Assembly: GCA_001179505.1 (NCBI GenBank)
Contig: CDMY01000287.1
Span: 94,116 to 133,597, forward strand
Length of the DNA stretch: 39,482 nt
Source: Vitrella brassicaformis
Taxonomy: Eukaryota; Sar; Vitrellaceae
Direction of reading: 5' to 3'
Below the pieces are notes generated by a model. It saw only the letters and a list, made by a program, of their open reading frames with translations, made no database searches and was not told the origin of the DNA. Shown here piece by piece: positions 31,456-39,482 of the stretch. Every line of letters begins with the position of its first letter. Positions within the stretch are counted from its first letter, which is position 1. The position numbers and the translations under genes are program-made.

Positions 31456-32500
31456 CGCGAGAGGTCCCTCACTTGCTGGTGATGTACTCGGTGATGCGTG
31501 AACTTCGCGCCTCCGCGCTCTCGTGGGCCTCCCTCTCCTTCTCCAGCAGCTCTTTCATCCTGAGGGAAAAGACGACAACACGAAACACACAACATGTAGG
31601 TGTGCCATGGTGTGTGTTCTCTACCCTCTTACTCTGCGACGGTGTGGCGGTTCTCCTCGGCCTCTGCCTCAAGCTTGAGGCACCTCTCCTTCTCGTCCCT
31701 GCAGAAGTTGAAGAGAGGATAATGCAAACCGAATCTTCCGTCGATCAGTGGACGCCTCACTGGAGCTCACAGAGTCGGTCTTCCTTGTCCTCCCGAAGAC
31801 GCCTTAAAACACACACATTCCGGTCACAGTGTAGTTGGCGACGTGATGGCGATTCTGCGTGCTTACTCGCATTCAATGAGCAGCTCGTCCCGCTCCCGTC
31901 GCAGGCTGTCCATCTCGTGTTGCTGCTGCTGCCGCTCGGCCGCCCTATTTAGCTCCTCGAGGGACCTGAGACGGAGTAGAGAGAGACAGAGACGCGTGAT
32001 GGCGTGAAGGTGTGGCTGAGTGACAGATCTTGGTCATTCTGAGCATTGGCTTGCTTATTCGCTGACGGACAGACAAGAGAGCATCGCATTTGGTCGTGTG
32101 TCTCATCCATCGCTGTGTTTGTCTAATTCATGCTCACGCGATGGCCATGTCTGCCTCCATGTCTTCCTTGTCCTCCTTGTCGTGCGGCTCCTCCGGCGGC
32201 TCTCGATCTTCCTGCTCACCGTCGACAGCGGCATTGGATAGCTGCTCCAGGTCCTCGCCAGTCGCGTCGGGCTGCATACAACCAAACCAAATTATTTCGA
32301 AAGGATCCGTGGTTGTTCCTCTCCGGCGGATACCTTTTCGTCTTCCTCTTCGTTGAGTTCCTTGTCCTCTTCGTCGATTGCCGCCACCGTCTCTGAACAT
32401 CAACAAGGAGCGATGCGTCTGTGTGACACGACATGCTGCAATACGTACCTCGGTCCGGCGCTTGCTGGGCGACGACGCCGACACGTCCTGCATACACACA
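31456..32500 (-). CDS. Family B gene, acidic and coiled-coil exons
   Basis: Exons in order: 32489-32451 (DVSASSPSKRRTE), about 32391-32333 (ETVAAIDEEDKELNEEEDEK), about 32271-32140 (acidic, EDLEQLSNAAVDGEQEDREP), about 31965-31866 (SLEELNRAAERQQQQHEMDS), about 31802-31757, about 31699-31632 (DEKERCLKLEAEAEENRHTV) and about 31560-31470 (MKELLEKEREAHESAEARSS). The last four form a long heptad-like coiled coil broken by introns. DVSASSPSKRRTE matches GVAASSSTRRDSK in gene A (11695-11657) in position within an acidic region and in length (39 bp), so families A and B may share an ancestor or have traded exons. It probably belongs to the same transcription unit as 28993-31345. Confidence 0.5.
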
Positions 32501-32699
32501 TGCACCACACACATGCGTCTCCTGTTCATGGCCCTGCCGTCCTTTGCTCCTTTATGGCGTCTTGGATGTGCGCGCTGCAATCAAAGGGGCGCAGACAGAC
32601 AATGCCGTGTGGATGATGCATGTAAAAAAGTTGGCAGCCCATACTGACTTGCGGGGCCCTTCGCCCGTAGCGTTGGGCATCGGGCGTTGACGAGGTTTC

Positions 32700-33981
32700 G
32701 GCCCCTTCCACCTGTCTACAATTTGACAATAACGAATTGAGCTCAATGCCTACCTGTCTGTGCGCCTCCGTGCGCGAGAATCGGAAGAAGAGACCCCAGG
32801 ATATAAAATGTAGACAACGATCGACCACATTGACAGCTCAAGCTGCTCAAGCTGCCACATTCATTCACACACACATCACCACACACATTCATCCGGCCAC
32901 GTATGTGAATGCATTTGCATAGCCACCTACCGGCGTCGACTGTTTGTTGTCGTCTCGAATCGTGATGGATACGACATCTCCCCCTACACAAATACGTGGG
33001 AGAGACATATGAATAAATGTCTATATGTCTGTGTCTGTGTCTGTTTGTCTGCTCGCTCCCGTACTTTGGCAGTGTTCTTGGTCGCCAGAGCGGTTATGAT
33101 ATTGTCAATGCCGACGCGGTCGGCCACCGTCCCTACAACTGCAGCCTGCATGTTGGAATGAATGGTTGCAGGTTGCCATCGAACGAGCCAATGAATGGTG
33201 TTTTGGTTGTGCTATGTCGATCTGTGCAAGCGTGTATACCAGGTTCTCCTTTGGTGTGATGTCTATGTCTCGAATCGGATGGAAATCGACATCTCCCCCT
33301 ACACAAACACTCGAATGGTCCTTGATTGCCACTATTCTCTGGGGGCTTACACGTTGGGGGCGGGCGGGTATCTGCTTCTCGCCCTCCTCGATGTTGTCCT
33401 GGGTGTCATTGGCCGCCTTGGCTTCTTTACACCACACAAACCAACAGCAGAGAGAAAGCATACGTACATCTGATGCAGTCCGGCCGAATGCCTACCGGTC
33501 TCGTGCCGCTGCTGCTGCCCCATCCCCTGCTTCTGCTCCTGAGAGTCGGTCTCCCGCTGGTGGTCTTCCTCTTCCTCGGCCTCCCCCGCGTGCTGCAGCC
33601 CGCGTGTACAGGACACAGACAGACAAGAAGCACCGAGTGCAATATAAAGAGGGAGATACCACACACTCACAGATACCTGTGTGGTGGCTGGTTGCTGTTG
33701 TTCCAGTCCTTGTTGCTCGTCGTCCTGTTGTCCTCTCCTGCAGAAGGGCACATCAAGTCGATACACAACCGTACACGTGCCCCGCACCGTGCTTCCTACC
33801 AGGCCCTCCCCCCCTTGTCCCCTATTGCGGCCTGCATAACAGAGACGCATGGATGCATCCCTCCCTCCCCCACAGATGAACACATGTTCTCGTGCTCAGC
33901 TCACCTCGGCCGACCTTCAGCCTTCTCCCAGCAATGTCGTCGAGGAGGGTGGTTTCCAGACGCGTCGACATGATCCACAGA
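32700..33981 (-). CDS. Family B upstream exons or a separate acidic gene
   Basis: Exons 33981-33905 (MSTRLETTLLDDIAGRRLKV), 33737-33677 (RGQQDDEQQGLEQQQPATTQ), 33592-33496 (HAGEAEEEEDHQRETDSQEQ), about 33425-33351 (EAKAANDTQDNIEEGEKQ), about 33131-33065 (TVADRVGIDNIITALATKNT), 32983-32931 (GDVVSITIRDDNKQSTP) and possibly one ending near 32660. A second, partly decayed copy of the GDVVSITIRDDN exon lies at about 33293-33255. The Q-rich exon resembles the family A QDDEQQ exons. The gene boundaries are unclear: it could be the 5' part of the family B gene below or an independent gene. The function is unknown. Confidence 0.4.
32776..32825. repeat. Dispersed short element, copy 5
   Basis: GAGACCCCAGGATATAAAAT then GTAGACAACGATCGACC. 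The right half is more diverged. Confidence 0.5.
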
Positions 33982-34209
33982 CTGTGCACGAAGAGAACCA
34001 CCCTGAAGCAGGAGGAGAACCATCCTGCTGCCTGACAGACAGGCAGATAGACATACAAGCAGACCGACTGAATGAGGGGAAGCGAATGCAAGGACCTTTC
34101 TCACTCCGTGGGGTGTGCTGCTGCTGCTGCTTCTGCTTCTACAACCCTGAAGAAAAGGCAGACAAATGTGATCCTCAGTTGTGTGGCGAAGATTCTGACT
34201 GAAATCACC

Positions 34210-34292
34210 GCGGAGACTATGCGCAAGACCAGGGAGATAAAAGACGCCTCGGGATATAAAATGTAGGAAGCGATATCTGAGACACCGAACAT
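34210..34292. repeat. Dispersed short element, copy 6
   Basis: GATATAAAATGTAGGAAGCG then ATATCTGAGACACCGAAC. It lies within the long direct repeat. Confidence 0.6.
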
Positions 34293-34333
34293 CTCTTTTT
34301 ACCGACTCCCAGCTCCCAACTTCCTACATCATC

Positions 34334-34685
34334 ATACCTGCCCCTCCCTCCTCTGCGTCTAGCCGCAGCACTTGGCTGCCGGGTGGCCTGCACACATGCA
34401 CATATAAACAACAGAGGTCAATAGGACAAAAACGCTCGACACTTATGTGTGGGGGGTACGCATCTTACGTGGGGCAACGCCCACGGGATCAACACGCGTC
34501 AGTGTGGTGATGCGCCGGGAAACCATCTGACCGATGACACACAAAGCACGAACCATTGAAGGCGAGTGTGTCACCACCCATTCGCCCACACGTGAGGAGC
34601 ATTACTAGGTTTCTGTTTGCTCACCCTGGGCAACAGGTAGTGAGAAGTGATTTTGGTCTGTAGCACCTTGACGCTCGTGACACGC
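34334..34685 (-). CDS. Family B unit B4, partial
   Basis: Exons 34685-34626 (RVTSVKVLQTKITSHYLLPR), about 34525-34468 (MVSRRITRVDPVGVAP) and about 34385-34336 match 29340-28993 in order. The first peptide differs at six or seven positions from its partner, while the second is unchanged. The expected upstream VPYDWRF exon is missing; instead a family A exon (34806-34767) precedes it. Confidence 0.5.
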
Positions 34686-34766
34686 TGACAGACACAGATA
34701 GAAGCACAGACATGCTTTGCTGCATCCGTGTATGTGTGTGTGTGTGTGTGTGTGTGGACATCTTAC

Positions 34767-34806
34767 GGCGATGGGTAGCGAGGTGGATCGGCACGGGCCC
34801 GACCGC
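34767..34806 (-). pseudogene. Isolated family A exon inserted between family B exons
   Basis: A 40-bp exon (AVGPVPIHLATHR) with its 3' intron start (GTAAGATGTCCACAC) and 5' intron sequence, the same as the penultimate exon of U4 and other units. Neither the GYR exon before it nor the CCR exon after it is present. It is flanked by family B exons on both sides. Confidence 0.6.
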
Positions 34807-34952
34807 CTGACAGACAAGACACCAGGCACCGAGAAACAAACATGGCTGAGATGCGGACACCATTGCTGGGCAGTTCCTGTGGTCAATAGTACAAATACTC
34901 CCCACACTTAGGTGTGTGAGTGTGTGTGTGCATCTTACGAGGGGCCACTTAC

Positions 34953-35976
34953 GAGGGGCCACGCCGAGAGGTCCGGCAGGTGCGAGTGTGGTGATCCGAC
35001 GCGCCACCATCTGACCGATGAAACACAAAGCACCGAGTGTGCCATCACCCCTTCAGCCTCCTATGTGCTCACCCTCGGCAGCAGATAGTGGGACGTGATG
35101 TTAGTCCGCAGCAGCTTGACGGCCTTCACACGCTGACAGACAGACACAGCAGGAAGCACAGACATGTTGCACACGTGTGTGTGTGTGTGTGTGTGTGTGA
35201 GTGCAGGCACACTGATGATGCCCTTACCTGGCTAGCGACAGGGAAACGCCAATCATACGGCACCTGCTGAACACAGAACCGACATACGACGCAGATGTTC
35301 GCATGTACTCAGCACCCATGTACCTGGCAGTGGATGGGTCTCTTGTGCTCCGCCTCGTCGACGCCGGTGTTCATCGGGAACGACACACCCCTACACGGAC
35401 ACACACGCCAAAACAGTGACCATCAGCCAGTCGGAGGCATGGATGTCTTCTGGGGCTCTCCAGCCAGTCGGGTGACAGACCTCACCTGGCTCATGAACGT
35501 CGACCTATGACCGAAGAAGACCGACCCCTGCAGCCAGCAACAAACAGAGAGAGCGACCAAGGCCATTTGGTGGCTTTGGTTTCGTCTTTCATCCATCGAC
35601 CAATTAATACACCCACCTGGGATCGTAACGAGTGGTGGCTTCCGAGAACTGCAATGTGAAAGGCAGACGTACACCCCCCCACACACATACGCAGACAGAA
35701 ACATGATCATACGAACCGCCCGCCAGTGTCTCTGTGAGTGAGTGAGTGTGCTTACACGGCGGGCCTCTGCTGTCCCCTCAGCGACCTTCTTGGCCTCGGC
35801 ACTGTCGTCGAACGATGCCTGCTCCTGCAGACAGTGCCGAGGAAGAGATGCCTACCTCTCAGTGTGTGGATGAGATGCCAAGAGAAAGAGAGAGAGATGC
35901 ACACAGACTTGTGGCTGCATACCTGGATGGCAGCCTGCTGCTGCTCCTGGGTCTCGGTCTCTCGCACCGTCACGAA
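34953..35976 (-). CDS. Family B unit B1
   Basis: Exons 35976-35923 (FVTVRETETQEQQQAAIQ), 35824-35758 (EQASFDDSAEAKKVAEGTAE), 35648-35617, 35527-35486 (GSVFFGHRSTFMSQ), 35390-35324 (GVSFPMNTGVDEAEHKRPIH), 35263-35228 (VPYDWRFPVASQ), 35132-35073 (RVKAVKLLRTNITSHYLLPR) and 35010-34953 (MVARRITTLAPAGPLGVAP). The first five are mostly absent from the 29-kb copy, so B1 preserves a fuller upstream order. Phase is consistent except between 35527-35486 and 35390-35324, where a further exon or another splice site is needed. The conserved SFPMNTG, PYDWRFP and RRIT segments suggest a single folded domain encoded across several exons. I do not recognise it. Confidence 0.5.
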
Positions 35977-36177
35977 CTGCTGGTACGAGAACGCCAGAAC
36001 ACACCACACATGTCCACGCATTCATGTGTGTGTGTGTGTGTGTATGCGCATACCCTCTTACGTGCGGCAACGCTGACCGGTCCGGCAGGTGCGCGAGTGC
36101 AGAAGTAGTGCAGACAGGCCAGACACCCAATGTCATATGTGTAACAGCCGTCCGTATCCGTCAGTGGGTCCACTCAC

Positions 36178-36723
36178 CGCTGCCGAAGTGGCTGTCGTCG
36201 CCTTGGTAGCCCAGAAACCAGCTGGGGTGGCTGTGAAGTGGGTGGGCGTATTGCCGGCCGAAGTCCATCCACCAGAAGTCTGCATCAATCGATACACACA
36301 GCCCAACACACAAGGGTGTCTGTGTGTTCGTTTGTCGATAATGTATTGCCCCCGCACCCACCGTCGTCGTGGGGCTGCTGGTTGTCTTGGGGCGAGGGTA
36401 CGAATGAAACATGAGCCACAGGATATAAAATGTAGACGGCGATTTTCTTCTGAGACCATATGAGCAAACATATACGACCGTCGACAGGGTGTTTGTGCAC
36501 ACACATTCGGGCCCTGTCTGGTCACTCAGCCACACGTACCTTGCTGCCTCTCCTCCTGCTGCTTCCGCTGGTCTTCCATCTGGCCGCCGTCTGCCGCCTC
36601 CCGCTGCTCGTCTGCAGACAGGCCAGACACCCAATGCCATATTTGTAAGTAACAGCCGTCCGTATCCGTCAGTGGGCCCACTCACCGCCGGCAGATGAGT
36701 TGTCGTCGCCGTAGTAGCCGAGC
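36178..36723 (-). pseudogene. Family A unit U3, rearranged
   Basis: Begins inside a Trp-rich exon (LGYYGDDNSSAG, 36723-36686), then 36611-36540 (EQREAADGGQMEDQRKQQEE), an intron carrying the dispersed element, a truncated acidic exon 36385-36362 (DNQQPHDDG), and a second Trp-rich exon 36279-36178 (DFWWMDFGRQYAHPLHSHPS). The order acidic then Trp-rich after a coiled-coil exon means two units are joined within an intron, yet the phases still agree. After 36178 the next acceptor TGCAG is changed to TGCAC and the sequence passes into a family B exon remnant (about 36105-36060). No terminal exon is present. Confidence 0.55.
36405..36460. repeat. Dispersed short element, copy 7
   Basis: The same as copy 1. 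The equivalent intron of unit U1 (38354-38474) lacks it: the shared intron sequence diverges exactly at GGTCT/AGACC near 36455. Confidence 0.65.
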
Positions 36724-36732
36724 ACAGCACAT

Positions 36733-37596
36733 TCATCCGCAGCAAGTCTTGAGAGACGGGCCTGCTCATACACACAGAGAGAGATAAATAGAAGGGACCG
36801 ATAGAAATGTACCCCACACACTGTGCGTGTGTGTGTGTGTGTGTGGACATCTTACGGCGATGTGTGGCGGGTTGGATGTGTGAGGGCAAAAAGGTCTGAC
36901 AGACAAGACACCAGACACCGAGAAACAAACATGGCTGAGATGCGATGCGGACACCATTGCTGAGCAGTTCCTGTGGTCACTCCACCCACCGGCAGGCGGT
37001 AGCCGACTGTGCGTCTGGTGGTTCTCTGACAACACACAGCAGGGAGCAGATGCGTTGATGCGCCGCGCCCATCAGCCATTAATGCATTCACAATGTCCTC
37101 ACCACCACCACGGACGGCCGCAGCTCTGTCCACGATAGACCCCACAGGTACATGTACACCTTGGGCTGCACTGGCGCCGCCTGCTGCTGCTGTTGCTGGT
37201 TGATCTGATTGACACACGACACACACGGAGGGAGGGACAATTGGGGAGATGCGCGTGTGCAGTCGAGTGGATGATACCATGATGGGGGCCGCCTGCTGCT
37301 GGTCGTCCTGCTGCTGCTGGTCGTCCTGCTCGTCAGCCGCCTCCTCTGCAGACAGACAGACAGAGACCCCATGAGCAAAGAATGTCGACAGGGTGTTTGT
37401 TCACACACATTCGGGGCCTGTCTGGTCAATCAGTCCTGCGTACCTTCCTGCCGCTTCTCCTGCTGCTGCTGGTCCACGGCGCCGCGGCGCTCGGCCTCCT
37501 GCTCCTCGTCTGCTGCAGACAGGCCAGACACCCAATGTCATGTGTGTAAGTGACAGCCGTCCGTATCCGTCAGTGGGCCCACTCACCGCCGGCAGA
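36733..37596 (-). CDS. Family A unit U2, 5'-truncated with intact 3' end
   Basis: A remnant of the Trp-rich exon (37596-37587) is followed by 37509-37444 (DEEQEAERRGAVDQQQQEKR), 37345-37278 (EEAADEQDDQQQQDDQQQAA), 37204-37103 (INQQQQQQAAPVQPK then YMYLWGLSWTELRPSVVV), 37025-36990 (TTRRTVGYRLP), 36895-36856 (TFLPSHIQPATHR) and 36761-36733, ending SLKTCCG and TGA. All phases agree. The YVYLW exon has an extra Q-rich start, as in unit L1. Immediately past the stop, unit U3 starts in the middle of an exon, so the intergenic space has been deleted. Confidence 0.6.
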
Positions 37597-37770
37597 TGCG
37601 TATGTCTGTATGCATTTGTATGTATGGGTACACTTATGCAATGCATCACATAGTACTCAGTAAGTCTGGTGAGGGAGTTAGCCAATGAGGGAGTCGGCAG
37701 CCGGGCAGGCAGACAGACAGACAGGCAGCCAGACAGCCAGACAGACACCCACCCACACAGCGCAGCACAG

Positions 37771-39399
37771 TCAGCGGCAGCACGTCTTCGCCAGCGACGG
37801 GCCTGTTCACACAGAGAGAGATGAACAGAAGGGACCGATACAAATCTACCCCACACAATGTGTGTGTGTGTGTGTGTGTGTGGACATCTTACGGCGATGT
37901 GTGGCGGTTTGGATGTGTGAGTGCCCAAAGGTCTGACAGACAAGACACCAGGCACAGAGAAACAAACATGGATGGGGTGCGGACACCATTGCTGAGCACT
38001 TCTTCTGATCTCCACCCACCGGCAGGCGGTAGCCGACTGTGCGTCTGGTGGTTCTCTGACAACACACAGCAGGGAGCAGATGCGTTGATGCGCCGCGCCC
38101 ATCAGCCATTAATGCATTCACAGTGTGCTCACCACAACAACGGGCGGGCGCAATTGGGTCCAGGCCTGGCTCCACTGGTAGACGTACTTGTGCTGCACAG
38201 ATCGACAGACGACAGACAGATGGATAAACATGGAGGGAGGGAGGGGCGTGTGTGCAGTCGAGTGGATGATACATACCTGGATGGCCGCCGGCTGCTGCTC
38301 GTCCTGCTGCTCGTCGTCCTGCTCGACGGGCCCCTCCCTCTCGGCCGCCTCCTCTGCAGACAGACAGACACACAGACAGACAGACGCAGACCATATGAGC
38401 AAACATATACGACCGTCGACAGGGTGTTTGTGCACACACATTCGGGCCCTGTCTGGTCACTCAGCCACACGTACCTTGCTGCCTCTCCTCCTGCTGCTTC
38501 CGCTGGTCTTCCATCTGGCCGCCGTCTGCCGCCTCCCGCTCCTCGTCTGCAGACAGGTCAGACACCCGATGTCATATGTGTAACAGCCGTCCGTATCCGT
38601 CAGTGGGCCCACTCACCGCCGACGAAGTGGCTGTCGTCGCCTTGGTAGCCCAGGAACCAGCTGGGGTGGCTGCGCACTGGGTGGGCATATTGGCCGTTGA
38701 AGCCCACCACCCACCAGAAGTCTGCATCAATCGGTACACACAGCCCAACACACAAGGGTGTCTGTGTCTTCGTTTGTTGATAGCGTATTCCCCCACCCAC
38801 CGTCCTCGTCCTGGTCGCCCTCGCCCTGCTCGCGGTCTCCCCGCTGCTCGAAGTGCTGGGCGAACTCCTCGTCGTCGTGCCGCTCGTCATCTGAACAAAC
38901 ATCAGACCAGCAGGGCATGACCATGAGGCAGGCGCGCTGAGACCAGGCACACTCAAATGGTACCCGCGGCCTCTTCGTTGTCTTCCTCGTCCTGCTGGCG
39001 CTGCTGGTGGGCTGGCTGGGCTTGCTGCTGCACCCACCCAACCAACCGCACACAGGCGACAAAAGGGCAATGTGTGTGTGTGTGTGTTTGGGTGCGTCAC
39101 GACACTGCTGATTCTCTCGTGTGTGCATACCTTGGCCTTGGCCATGGCTGTCGGTGAGGCCGGGAGGGACTCCTGCACACATGGGAGACAACGGCACGAT
39201 CGTCAGAGTGTTTGGCTGCCCTTCGTGCCATTCTGGCTCACGTACCCTCGTGCTCATCGTGTTCATGGCCCCCTGCACACACAGACGACAACACAGGCAG
39301 ACAGCAGCAATGGACCTGGCTTGTGTCAGACTTCTCTTCTCCCCGAACCATTGCCGGCTTGTCGGCGGCGTTGGCGTCGTTGGTGGTGGTGCCGGGTCG
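37771..39399 (-). CDS. Family A unit U1, 3' portion complete, 5' end beyond the window
   Basis: Exons: about 39399-39316 (ADKPAMVRGEEKSDTSQ), 39272-39246 (GAMNTMSTR), 39172-39131 (ESLPASPTAMAKAK), 39027-38964 (QQAQPAHQQRQQDEEDNEEA), 38890-38801 (DEEFAQHFEQRGDREQGEGD), 38721-38617 (DFWWVVGFNGQYAHP, HPSWFLGYQGDD), 38546-38475 (EEREAADGGQMEDQRKQQEE), 38353-38277, 38192-38133 (YVYQWSQAWTQLRPPVVV), 38055-38020, 37932-37893 and 37802-37771, ending SLAKTCCR and TGA. All phases agree and no stop interrupts it, so this is the best reference for the family. The first exon matches exon 15130-15224 of the Sec13 fusion (KPAMLRGEEKSDTTK), so the missing 5' part may resemble that gene's. The protein would be cytosolic or nuclear, acidic, with coiled coil; the function is unknown. 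Confidence 0.7.
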
Positions 39400-39482
39400 A
39401 TTAAAATGGTAAAGAGACGGCTCTATGTCTGCTGTCGACCCTCTGTGTGTGGGGGGGGGAGGGGGTGGGGGTAGGGTATGGG

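Larger units (their letters stand above)
34201..34735. repeat. Long direct repeat, copy 2
   Basis: The partner of 28850-29390. Similarity ends near the TG run at 34731-34757, beyond which the sequence becomes family A. Confidence 0.8.

Noticed and set aside
1-39482. CRISPR arrays, bacterial operons, ribosome binding sites or prophage
   Set aside because: The repeats are microsatellites and exon modules, not spaced arrays; genes have spliceosomal introns.
1-39482. Autonomous transposon or retroelement coding regions
   Set aside because: No reverse transcriptase, integrase or transposase motif was seen in any frame; only short dispersed elements are supported.
1-39482. tRNA and rRNA genes
   Set aside because: No T-loop (GTTCGANTC) with a matching acceptor stem and no rRNA core sequence was noticed. 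A dedicated tRNA scan was not possible.

Overview
This is nuclear DNA of an intron-rich protist. Nearly every coding piece is a short exon (20-200 bp) bounded by GT donors and TGCAG/TCAG acceptors, introns of about 60-180 bp start with long TG or AC runs, there is no operon structure, and one conserved eukaryotic protein (the COPII/nuclear-pore WD40 protein Sec13) is recognisable. GC-rich exons, short TG-rich introns and TLDc proteins suggest an alveolate, perhaps a chromerid such as Vitrella. That placement is inference and was not tested.

Layout. (1) 1-4.7 kb: minus-strand array of a multi-exon family (called family A here) with units L4, L3, L2, L1, several of them broken. (2) 4.7-9.4 kb: no convincing gene. 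(3) 9.38-12.68 kb: an apparently intact family A gene on the minus strand (22 exons in one frame, acidic and Q-rich). (4) 13.33-16.87 kb: plus-strand Sec13 whose frame runs through further introns into a second copy of the family A 3' half, giving a predicted Sec13-acidic-tail fusion. The two family A copies lie in the arms of a large imperfect inverted repeat (about 7.14-10.85 and 15.36-18.91 kb). (5) 19.3-23.6 kb: a divergent pair of RING-TLDc genes plus two inverted TLDc fragments. (6) 23.7-24.7 kb: fragment of a coiled-coil family (family B). (7) 24.9-26.7 kb: family A units U5 and U4. (8) 27.3-36.0 kb: minus-strand family B exons (coiled coil, proline-rich, and short strongly conserved peptides) repeated two to three times. 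(9) 36.2-39.4 kb: family A units U3, U2, U1, the last running off the right edge.

Family A. Each unit has the same exon order: a Q-rich exon, an acidic exon with an EFAEHF-like core, a Trp-rich exon with H-P-x-W-F-L-G-x-x-G-D, E/Q/R-rich coiled-coil exons, an exon with YVYLW-x-QAWTQ, an R-T-x-GYR exon, and a tiny terminal exon ending in S-x-K-x-C-C-R and stop. Intron phases are conserved from unit to unit, which is the main support for these models. Seven terminal exons can be placed. I recognise no named domain. Units have been joined, truncated and mixed with family B, often at intronic TG tracts, so the window looks like an exon-shuffling locus with working and decayed copies side by side.

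All exon boundaries were read by eye from splice signals, frame continuity and comparison between copies; no transcript or database evidence was available.
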